Part shown: one piece after another, positions 17,210 through 24,412 of the stretch
Layout: each line of letters opens with the position of its first letter
Numbering within the stretch: position 1 is the stretch's first letter
Source of the DNA: JAICKM01 sp038228295
Lineage (GTDB): Bacteria; Chloroflexota; Chloroflexia; QHBQ01; JAICKM01
Length of the DNA stretch: 64,000 nucleotides
Assembly: GCA_038228295.1 (NCBI GenBank)
Contig: JBBRPH010000002.1
Coordinates: 108,308-172,307 of the forward strand
Direction: 5' to 3'
Made by a program: the position numbers and the translations under genes
Notes under the pieces: generated by a model
The model's input: only the letters and a program-made list of their open reading frames with translations
What the model was told of the DNA's origin: nothing
Database searches by the model: none

Positions 17210-17989
17210 TCAGCGCAGGCCCGCGTAGCCCAGTGCATCGTCCACGCTCCGTAGCACTGTGCCGCCGATCATCTCGACTACTTCGAGTGCGACATTGTGC
17301 TGCTCGCGCTGCACGCTGTAGGTCAGCGCATCGCAAACCGCCACCTGGGGGAAGCGGATCGTGGCCTCGCGGTTGGTGGGGTCGCGCCAGTCAGGGATGC
17401 CGTGGTGCATCAGTTCCCACACGCCGCAGAACAGCACCTTGATGATGCTCCAACCGCCGATGTTAAGGATGCGCACGTTGCCGGGCGCGACCCCATACAC
17501 CTCCTCGGCCTCCTGGCAAATGGCCGTCAGCACGGGGATGAAGCCCGTACCGTACATATTGTCGTTCAGCCCCGGCGTTTTCACGACATGGGTGCGCCCG
17601 TTGCGCAACGCCCGCCACTCGGCGGTCGCGCCGGTGCCCAGATAGCCGTCCTCGCCCGGCACGCAATGGCGGCCAAACTGGGCGAAGTGGGCCAGCGTCT
17701 GCTCGTTGCCGTCGTCGGGATGCTCGTCGTCCACATAGACCACATGGACGCGATCCGCCCCGCGTTCGGTGCCTTCCAATCCATGTGCCCGGCCCAGGAA
17801 GCGCTCCAAGTGATTGGGCGCGTGGCCCGGCCCGCCGCCCAGCAGGCGGATGCTGTTGGCATAGCCGCAATGCAGGTGGCACGGCTTCAGGCGCGGGTCC
17901 GGCCCTGCTAGTGGGCTGATAAAGCTGCGCTGCACACACTGCGCGACTACTACGGTCACGGTTGGTGCGCTCAGATTTTGCGTATCCAT
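17210..17989 (-). CDS. Isochorismatase-fold protein, probably catalytically altered
   Basis: 259-aa protein with the nicotinamidase/isochorismatase-like alpha/beta fold. The first strand (VTVVVAQCVQRSF) aligns with the family DxQxDF motif, with Cys18 in place of Asp. VVYVDDEHP and FGRHCVPG match the metal and His loop. HVVKTPG gives the catalytic Lys137. Strand NIGGWSIIKVLFCGV aligns with GVxTDxCV, placing Lys184 where the nucleophilic Cys should be; Cys188 is four residues on. By-eye alignment only. If right, the classic Asp-Lys-Cys triad is broken. AAAGGAG precedes the start; I prefer the second ATG (17989) over the first (17992). Confidence 0.7.
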   Translation of the reverse strand: MDTQNLSAPTVTVVVAQCVQRSFISPLAGPDPRLKPCHLHCGYANSIRLLGGGPGHAPNHLERFLGRAHGLEGTERGADRVHVVYVDDEHPDDGNEQTLAHFAQFGRHCVPGEDGYLGTGATAEWRALRNGRTHVVKTPGLNDNMYGTGFIPVLTAICQEAEEVYGVAPGNVRILNIGGWSIIKVLFCGVWELMHHGIPDWRDPTNREATIRFPQVAVCDALTYSVQREQHNVALEVVEMIGGTVLRSVDDALGYAGLR

Positions 17990-18005
17990 CATGGTCTCCT
18001 TTAGC

Positions 18006-18033
18006 TATCAGGTATCAGGTGTTAGGTGTCGGC
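18006..18033. repeat. Heptad repeat between the hsp70-like and isochorismatase-like genes
   Basis: TATCAGG TATCAGG, then TGTTAGG TGTCGGC: four in-phase units. Confidence 0.7.
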
Positions 18034-18062
18034 TACAAAAATCAATTTAAAATTCAAACTCG

Positions 18063-19691
18063 TTACCAGCGGCTAATCGCCTGCCGCAACACGTTGCGTG
18101 TGCCTTGCTCTTGCGCGGTCAGGTGCAAGATGCCGTGCGCATCTATGTGGAAAGTGACGGCGACGGGCACTCCTCCGTGTGGAGCGATACCGTGCAGCGT
18201 CCACTCGCCCAGCGTTTCGCACGCTTCGGGTGGGATGGGCAGGCGGCCGTCGGCGGCCGCATCACCTGCACCGGGCAGGATGTGCGGTCCTCGGTATTGC
18301 AGCACGCGTAGCGTCATGGCGGTCTGGCCGGCGCAGCGCGTGTAGAAGAGCCGCCTACACACGCCGGCCTGTCCCGGCGCCGCCGAGGGGATGGGTGTGC
18401 CGCGCCGCACCACGGAGCTAAACACCTCGATGCCGCCGGGATCGGGCGCGTTGTAGGCGGCGATACCCAGCGGGTAGGGCGTGACATCCTGCACCTGCTC
18501 GGCCACGCGACCCAGCGCGATGCCTGCCTGCAACGCCGCGCCGTAGGCCGCCAACGCCGTTGGTTCGCGCACGATCAGGCTGCTCACGCGCACCGCGAAC
18601 GCCGCCGCGACCGTGCGTTGTACCACCGGGATCGTCGCGCAACCACCGGCTAGCGCCACACCCGTTAACGCGCCGGTCGGCACGCCCGCTAACCGCAAGG
18701 CGCGCCCGCACAGGCTTGCCAAGCGCACCACGTCAGGCGCGATCCATTCCTCAAAGTCGCGCCGCGCCACCTGCGTCCACAAGTCACGGCCAAAGCCGGC
18801 TCCATGATCGAGCAGCAGATCGGCCTGTTCGGCTGTGGTCAGGGCGGCCATCGTCTCGTCGGCCGCCCGGCGCAGAGCCAGTACGCCGGTGCGACTACTG
18901 CCTGCGCCGGTGGGCACCAATGACCCCTCAGCGGCCCAGCGCCCTTGCACGCCAACGGCCAGCCGTTCGCGTAGCTCTACTCCCCCCAAATAGGGATCGC
19001 CTGCCGTCGCCAGGATTGTGACGCCGGCTGCGTCCAGCCGGGCGATTGACACCTCGGTACTGCCGCCGCCCATATCCACCAGAGCTATCACGCCCTGCCG
19101 CAGCCGCTCGTCGCCAGGGCAGAGCCGGCGCAGAGCCAGCAGCGCGGCGGTTGGTGCGTTGACGATGCGGATCAGCTCAATGCCTGCCGCCGCTAGTGCT
19201 GCCTGTACGCTCACCCGCGCCCGATCCTCCGCCATCGCCGGCACCGTCAGCGCGACCGCACGCACCGGTTGCCCTATTTCGGCACTCGCCAGTCCGGCCA
19301 GATGGCGGATCAGGTGGGTATAGACCTCCTCCGGCCCGCTGGTGGTGTAGAGCAGATTGAAGCGCGCCCGACCGCCTTCCTCGTAGACTGGGAAAGGCGC
19401 GGCGGCCAGCACCTGCGGCGGTAGGTCGGCATAGCGGCCCAGGAAGCGTGGCGCGCCCTGCACGCTGTTTTCCCAGTCCGTCACCAGGAACCGCTCCGGG
19501 TAGTAGCCGACTTGCGCGCCGTGCATCGTATAACGCACCACCGCCGGGATGTCCCGGTCGCCGTAGCGATCCGCCGCCAAGCGCAACCCCCCTGGTCCAT
19601 CCAGGATCGCCACCCGCGCATAGCAGGTGCCGATGTCAATGCCGATTGCCGGAGTCTCTGTGCCGGCTCTGGTCTGTACCGTTCGTGGCAT
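18063..19691 (-). CDS. Lidless Hsp70 (DnaK-like) ATPase
   Basis: 542-aa Hsp70-family protein. The nucleotide-binding domain has phosphate-1 motif AIGIDIGTCYARVAI (residues 15-29), phosphate-2 VDMGGGSTEVSI (near 203) and adenosine motif LAGGCATIPVVQR (near 347). A substrate-binding beta domain follows (about 398-530; YPLGIAAY, then GVPVAVTFHIDAHGILHLTA). The protein ends soon after, so the helical lid and EEVD-like tail of DnaK are absent. AAGGAG sits before the ATG at 19691; the longer open frame upstream is not used. It is probably the first gene of the E1/E2/JAB run and is preceded by a motif shared with the NADAR gene. Confidence 0.85.
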   Translation of the reverse strand: MPRTVQTRAGTETPAIGIDIGTCYARVAILDGPGGLRLAADRYGDRDIPAVVRYTMHGAQVGYYPERFLVTDWENSVQGAPRFLGRYADLPPQVLAAAPFPVYEEGGRARFNLLYTTSGPEEVYTHLIRHLAGLASAEIGQPVRAVALTVPAMAEDRARVSVQAALAAAGIELIRIVNAPTAALLALRRLCPGDERLRQGVIALVDMGGGSTEVSIARLDAAGVTILATAGDPYLGGVELRERLAVGVQGRWAAEGSLVPTGAGSSRTGVLALRRAADETMAALTTAEQADLLLDHGAGFGRDLWTQVARRDFEEWIAPDVVRLASLCGRALRLAGVPTGALTGVALAGGCATIPVVQRTVAAAFAVRVSSLIVREPTALAAYGAALQAGIALGRVAEQVQDVTPYPLGIAAYNAPDPGGIEVFSSVVRRGTPIPSAAPGQAGVCRRLFYTRCAGQTAMTLRVLQYRGPHILPGAGDAAADGRLPIPPEACETLGEWTLHGIAPHGGVPVAVTFHIDAHGILHLTAQEQGTRNVLRQAISRW

Positions 19692-19696
19692 TTGTA

Positions 19697-19726
19697 GCTC
19701 CTTATAATGTACTATTAACACTAACT
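19697..19726 (-). promoter_or_regulatory. Upstream element of the hsp70-like gene, shared with the NADAR gene
   Basis: Read on the minus strand, this 30-nt segment starts AGTTAGTGT, is AT-rich, and ends AGGAGC. It is identical at 24 of 30 positions, without gaps, to 20352-20381 upstream of the NADAR gene. The 3' end doubles as the hsp70 ribosome-binding site. Shared regulation is inferred. Confidence 0.5.
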
Positions 19727-19814
19727 GGCGGGCAAAAAAAGAGAGTGGTAGAGGAGACGTAAACGTCGTACATTTTACGCCATTGCTTCTTCTGCATCCA
19801 AACACTGCTACTCT

Positions 19815-19835
19815 TTTCACGCATCACGTTTTACG
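19815..19835. repeat. Heptad repeat at the NADAR stop codon
   Basis: TTTCACG CATCACG and TTTTACG. The NADAR stop codon lies in the last unit. Confidence 0.6.
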
Positions 19836-20286
19836 CCTCCCTCCCCCGTAAAATCGCCCGCACTTCCATCAGGATCAGGCCCAGCATATTCTTGCCGCTG
19901 CCGTCACTGCCGCACCCCCAGTAGTAGTCGCCGGTCGTATTCTCGATCAGTGGCGCATCATCGGTGCCTAACAGTAGTGCCTGAAGTTGCGGGTACTGCT
20001 CGAACTTCCGCAACACGGCACGACGCATCACGTCATCCTTCACCGCTTCCCAGTCGGCTCGTAGCGGGCGGCTACGCTCACGACCCATACGCGCTGCTTC
20101 TTTGGGGCTATGCGCTCGGCGGATCTGCTCTGTATGAGGGGTGCCCGCGAATTTTTGCGCCTGAAAGTAGTGTTCTGTCGTCGGCCGGCGCAACCCGTCT
20201 AGCTCAAACGGATGGGCCGCAAAATTGGAGAACACACCGTAAGGCTGCTCCTGAATGCTATAGAAGTAGATCGGTATGGTGTCCAT
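19831..20286 (-). CDS. NADAR-family protein (YbiA-like)
   Basis: 151-aa single-domain NADAR protein. Family members act on NAD/ADP-ribose-type N-glycosidic bonds. E. coli YbiA is linked to riboflavin-intermediate N-glycosidase activity, and some NADARs remove ADP-ribose from guanine. Signatures visible are YGVFSNFAAHPF, TTEHYFQAQKF and the C-terminal YYWGCGSDGSGKNMLG. AGGAGG lies 9 nt before the ATG at 20286, which rules out the longer frame. It is upstream of and codirectional with the Hsp70/E1/E2/JAB run, 140 bp away. With the isochorismatase fold it gives the locus an NAD-metabolism flavour (inference). Confidence 0.88.
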   Translation of the reverse strand: MDTIPIYFYSIQEQPYGVFSNFAAHPFELDGLRRPTTEHYFQAQKFAGTPHTEQIRRAHSPKEAARMGRERSRPLRADWEAVKDDVMRRAVLRKFEQYPQLQALLLGTDDAPLIENTTGDYYWGCGSDGSGKNMLGLILMEVRAILRGREA

Positions 20287-20351
20287 TCGGTGAACCTCCT
20301 GCTTGCCATATGTGGGTCGGATGAATGATGTCTTACCCGGAGCCAATCCAC

Positions 20352-20387
20352 GCTCCTAATATAGTAATATCTACACTAACTATACTA
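20352..20387 (-). promoter_or_regulatory. AT-rich promoter/operator upstream of the NADAR gene
   Basis: Inverted repeat with 9-bp arms (TAATATAGT at 20357-20365, ACTATACTA at 20379-20387; one mismatch) in an AT-rich island within GC-rich DNA. It contains the 30-nt element shared with the hsp70-like gene. A minus-strand -10 box (TATATT) is plausible. Confidence 0.5.
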
Positions 20388-20475
20388 CGTTTATGAGCCG
20401 GTGTCAAGAGGGTGCGCCAAACTCGTAGGCCACCAATTTGTGCCGTACCGAGTAGCGCCTACACCTGCGACGGGG

Positions 20476-20481
20476 TATAAT
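20476..20481 (+). promoter_or_regulatory. -10 box giving a near-leaderless transcript
   Basis: TATAAT ends 12 nt before the ATG at 20494, so the transcript would have only about 6 nt of leader. No ribosome-binding site is present. Confidence 0.5.
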
Positions 20482-20493
20482 GGCGACAAGCCT

Positions 20494-22641
20494 ATGCCTA
20501 CTACGCTGTTTCGTCTGCTCCGCACCTACTTGGCCGTGCCGGTCGGCTTCCTACTGGCCGCCATCGTCTATACTTGGCCGCTGGTGTTGCATTTAGGCGA
20601 CCGGGTGGTGGACGGCATTGATGTCGGGCAATCGATCTGGAACTTCTGGGATGCCTCCCACTGGCTTGTCGGGGGCACGGGTTGGTTTCATACGACTATG
20701 CTCTATCATCCACTAGGGGCCGATCTCTACCTACACACTTGGTTTCCTGCCCTCTCCCTCCCGCTCGCGCCCCTCACGCTCGCTGCTGGACCGGTGGTTG
20801 CTTACAACGTGGCTCAGTTACTCGGCTTTACGTTCACTGGTATCACGGGGTATCTATTATGCCGCGATCTAGGAGCGAGTCGCTGGGGTGCGGTTTTCGG
20901 CGCGGCCGGCCTGGATTTCTGCGCTTGGCACCTGGTGCGCTTGCACGGCCATCTCAACTTGACTTCGATCTACTGGATCCCGCTCTATTTGCTTTGCCTG
21001 TTTCGCCTCGCCCGCCCGCTCGCGCAGACCGCAGTCCAACGGGCCGTCTGGCCGTTGTTAACCGGACTGACCCTGGTGCTTGCCGCGTTGACCGAGTTTC
21101 AGCAGGTTGTTTATGTCGCCGTGCCGACGGTACTCTGGCTGACGCAACGGCTGCTGGATCGCGGGCAAGCCCGGCGCGGCTTGCTGGGGGCCCAGGTAGC
21201 GACCGCTTGGGTCGGAGCGGCGCTGGCACTGGCTCCGCTGTTGGCCGGCGTAGTGCGCGAACAGGCGGGTGGTGACTACGTTCACCCTGAGTTCGCCCAA
21301 GTAGTAACCTTTTCCGCCGATCTGTTGGGCTACTTCGTTCCGTTTCAATACAACACCTTTGTTGGGCCGGCGGTGACTCCGTTCGTCAATACCCTGTGGG
21401 GGAAGCTGGATACCGAGCGTGCTTTGTCTCTTACCCTGACTCTGATCGTGCTAGGCGGTTGGGGGTTATGGCAGCTGCGCCGGCAGAATCGCTACTGGTT
21501 CAACCTGCTCATCGTGGCGGGCGTGCTGTCGCTGGGACCGGCATTACATATCGCCGGTCGCACCAGTATCCCGTTGCCTTATCTGGCGCTTTATCTGCTG
21601 CCCGGCGGCGACAGCCTGCGCGTGCCGGCGCGCTTCGGCCTCTTGGTGGTGCTGGCGCTGGCGGTGGCGGCCGCGCTGGCGATCACAAGCTGGGAGCAGG
21701 GGTGGCAGGCGGCTCCGCCCGGCAGCCCGACAGTGCGCCGCCGCAAGTTAGCCCTGGCGGGTGCGTTCCTGGCCCTGGCGCTGGAAACCGCCACCTTCCC
21801 TAATGCGACCGTCGCCGTAACTGCGCCTGTGTTCTATGGGCAAATTGCACATGATACGGCTCCCCAGCGGGCGATTGTGGATGTGCCGCTGCGCGACGAG
21901 TCGATCTACGAATACTACCAGACGATCCACGGCCACCCACTGGTCGGCGGCTACTTGTCGCGTGATCGTATTGACCCCTTGATCGAAGGGGGACCGCTGC
22001 TGCGCGACCTGAAATACTTGGATGCCGGCGACATCATCAGCCAGGACGTGATCGCTGCCGGGCAAGCGCTGGCTGCCCGCAACAGCATCGGCTATATTGT
22101 GGTGCATAAAGACCCGCCGCTAACCCGTATGGGCCTGTTGCCGTGGTCGGCGGCGGATCTCGCGCATGGGCGCGACTTGGCGGGGCGGGCGGGGCACTTG
22201 GTCTATGAAGATGACGCTATCGCCGCCTATGCGTTGGATGCGCCGCCCAACGCCCGCGCCCCTGTGGTAGCGTTGGGGGCGGGCTGGCAGCCGGTGCGCG
22301 ACGATGCCCAGCAGGGGCGCGGGCGCTGGGCCGGACCAGGGGCGGCTATAGAGATTGATGCTCCGCGGCCCCTGACCGTGACGCTCCAGCTGACCGCCCG
22401 CGGCTACCCGTCCGTCCGCTCGCTGCGCCTCGTCGGAGCGGGCGGCACCCTGGCGAGCTGGGCGGTAGCCGCCGATACCACCGACTGGCGTAGCCCACCG
22501 TTCGCCGTACCCGCCGGGATCACCCGCCTGCGGCTGGAGAGCGACGGCGCGCCGGGCCTGTTGCCCACGCCGCCGCTCGACCGCTACCCCGTCCCGGCTA
22601 TCGCTTACATCACGCACCTGGCGCTCACAGTTGCGCCCTGA
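20494..22641 (+). CDS. Large polytopic membrane protein, GT-C/YfhO-like
   Basis: 715-aa protein with about a dozen membrane helices in residues 1-430 and a soluble C-terminal region of about 250 residues. The first luminal loop (LGDRVVDGIDVGQSIWNFWD) and LYHPLGADLYLHTW are typical of GT-C-fold glycosyltransferase-like membrane proteins. Function unproven. The ATG at 20494 follows a TATAAT box, so the longer open frame from 20401 is not used. It converges with the next gene; their 3' ends overlap by 17 bp. Confidence 0.65.
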   Translation: MPTTLFRLLRTYLAVPVGFLLAAIVYTWPLVLHLGDRVVDGIDVGQSIWNFWDASHWLVGGTGWFHTTMLYHPLGADLYLHTWFPALSLPLAPLTLAAGPVVAYNVAQLLGFTFTGITGYLLCRDLGASRWGAVFGAAGLDFCAWHLVRLHGHLNLTSIYWIPLYLLCLFRLARPLAQTAVQRAVWPLLTGLTLVLAALTEFQQVVYVAVPTVLWLTQRLLDRGQARRGLLGAQVATAWVGAALALAPLLAGVVREQAGGDYVHPEFAQVVTFSADLLGYFVPFQYNTFVGPAVTPFVNTLWGKLDTERALSLTLTLIVLGGWGLWQLRRQNRYWFNLLIVAGVLSLGPALHIAGRTSIPLPYLALYLLPGGDSLRVPARFGLLVVLALAVAAALAITSWEQGWQAAPPGSPTVRRRKLALAGAFLALALETATFPNATVAVTAPVFYGQIAHDTAPQRAIVDVPLRDESIYEYYQTIHGHPLVGGYLSRDRIDPLIEGGPLLRDLKYLDAGDIISQDVIAAGQALAARNSIGYIVVHKDPPLTRMGLLPWSAADLAHGRDLAGRAGHLVYEDDAIAAYALDAPPNARAPVVALGAGWQPVRDDAQQGRGRWAGPGAAIEIDAPRPLTVTLQLTARGYPSVRSLRLVGAGGTLASWAVAADTTDWRSPPFAVPAGITRLRLESDGAPGLLPTPPLDRYPVPAIAYITHLALTVAP

Positions 22642-24325
22642 CAGCGGCGTTAGACGGGGCTGCGTTGGGCGCGCAGATGGTTACGCCCCGCACCCGCGTG
22701 TTGTCACAGCGGTAATGGGCGGCGATCCAGCCGCTTACCTGGGGGATTTGCTCAAGTGTACTCGCCTGCAAACGCGGGAACCGCGGCTGCTGAATGGCGA
22801 TAATCAAGGCCGGCTGGTCGGTCGCTAGTTCGGCGGCAGTACGGCTGAACCAGGGTTCGGTCCAAAAATAGCTCATCCAGTCCGCTTGCGGATCGCGCGT
22901 GGCGGGGGGGCGCGCCGCCCACAGATAAATTTCAGAGGTGTTGTAATAGACCCAGATCGATTGTTGCGGTTGGGTGTGGGTGTCTATATAGGTCAGCAAG
23001 CCGCTCAGGTCAAAGCGCAGGCTATCATCGGCCCGATAGGAATCAGTCGTTGCCGCCTGGGGAAAGGCCAGCAGGGCCGGGATTTGCGGTCCTATCAGCG
23101 TGCCCAGCAATAAGATGCCGCCTCGCCAAACCACCTGCCGCTTGCCTTGCAGCCAGAGCATCTGGAATACCGGTGCCAGGTACATCGCTATCGTCAGCAA
23201 CAGCAGCGCGACAATCGGTGAATAGTAATGGGGACACACACAGCCGGCCAGTGAAACAAGCAGCAGCAACGGTCCGGTACCGGCTAATAGCGGTAGCACC
23301 GGGGAGTCGGCCTCGCCGGTGCGTAGGTAGCGGCGGGCGAGGAACGGTCCGAGCAGAAACAATACCAGCAAGGCCGGCGGCATTCCTGTCAGCAAGAGCG
23401 CCAAAAGTCGGATGATCAGGCCGGCATCGGTTGAGTTAGTGTAGCTCCCGGCGGTGCCCAACAAGTTAAATTGGAGTTCCCCCAACGCCGCCGGATACCA
23501 CAGGTAGGGGCCAAACACCACAGCGCCCGCCGCCGCCGCACCCACAAACGGTAGCGCTAACCGGACGACCTCTGCCACGGTAGTTCGCTGATGGGCGCGG
23601 CGCAGCAGTAAAGGCAGTAGTGCCAGGTATAAGGGGCCCAGTAGGAGGCTCGACGGCTTAATCAGTACACTTATGGCCCACGCCAAGCCGGCCGTGACCA
23701 TCCACCACGCGGCCTTGCTTGGCGCAGTGCGGCTGCGTATCACCGCTTGTGCAAACGCATAAACAGCGACCAGCAAAAACGGGGTCTGAAAATACTCTAG
23801 TTTGGGAGCCGGATACGCTTCCAGCACCGTACGTCCGCTAAAAGCATAACCCGGCCCCACTAGGGTATAGGGCAGCCAAACCAGGGCCGCTACTGCCCCC
23901 GGCCACGAGTTGCCGAGAAAGTGCCTGCTGATCGCTACCATCAGCCCGCCACTCAGCAGGACCAGCAGCAGCCCAAACAAATGATCCCAGAACACGGCAT
24001 TTGCAGGGTCCAGCGCCGCTGCGGCCATATAAGGGATCAGGCCGACTTGGCTTTTGACTTCCGTCCGATAATAAAACGCATAGACAAACGCTTCTAGCGA
24101 CCGTAAGCGGGCGGCTTGGGCAAAGTATTGCGCTTCATCTATCGAGAGAATGTTATTGTTCAGTGTCGGCAGGCGCAGCAGGATCGCTGCGCCTGCGACC
24201 ACCAGGTAGGGCAGGCCCGCTGCGCCACGTAGCGCGCTACGCGGCGCAGCGGGCGTAAACGCTACCTCGTGCTGGGGGGTCGGCGGATCAAAGGGCGATG
24301 GCTGTGGAAGCGCCGGGGTTTCCAT
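22625..24325 (-). CDS. GT39-like polytopic glycosyltransferase (ArnT/PMT type)
   Basis: 566-aa integral membrane protein with about 11 helices. After the first helix comes LPTLNNNILSIDEAQYFAQA, where the acidic pair (Asp-Glu) matches the catalytic loop of GT39/GT83 enzymes that use polyprenyl-phosphate sugars outside the membrane. The C-terminal soluble part (about 430-566) contains SIWVYYNTSEIYLWAAR. The acceptor is unknown. It is convergent with the 20494 gene and shares its theme, so both may decorate envelope glycans. Confidence 0.7.
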   Translation of the reverse strand: METPALPQPSPFDPPTPQHEVAFTPAAPRSALRGAAGLPYLVVAGAAILLRLPTLNNNILSIDEAQYFAQAARLRSLEAFVYAFYYRTEVKSQVGLIPYMAAAALDPANAVFWDHLFGLLLVLLSGGLMVAISRHFLGNSWPGAVAALVWLPYTLVGPGYAFSGRTVLEAYPAPKLEYFQTPFLLVAVYAFAQAVIRSRTAPSKAAWWMVTAGLAWAISVLIKPSSLLLGPLYLALLPLLLRRAHQRTTVAEVVRLALPFVGAAAAGAVVFGPYLWYPAALGELQFNLLGTAGSYTNSTDAGLIIRLLALLLTGMPPALLVLFLLGPFLARRYLRTGEADSPVLPLLAGTGPLLLLVSLAGCVCPHYYSPIVALLLLTIAMYLAPVFQMLWLQGKRQVVWRGGILLLGTLIGPQIPALLAFPQAATTDSYRADDSLRFDLSGLLTYIDTHTQPQQSIWVYYNTSEIYLWAARPPATRDPQADWMSYFWTEPWFSRTAAELATDQPALIIAIQQPRFPRLQASTLEQIPQVSGWIAAHYRCDNTRVRGVTICAPNAAPSNAAVRAQL

Positions 24326-24412
24326 GCAAGAGATCCCACTGGCTGACGAGACATGGTAGTTACTGTATATGCTGCCTCATTATAGGGATCGCTTGTGGCA
24401 GTGTCAATCGCG

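Noticed and set aside
12302..20286. PRTRC-type plasmid system
   Set aside because: JAB, E2, ThiF and an actin-fold ATPase recall PRTRC, but there is no ParB or other PRTRC marker, the ATPase has an Hsp70 substrate-binding domain, and the setting looks chromosomal.
12302..20286. CBASS with Cap2/Cap3
   Set aside because: No CD-NTase or effector gene is present, and E1 and E2 are separate genes rather than the Cap2 fusion.
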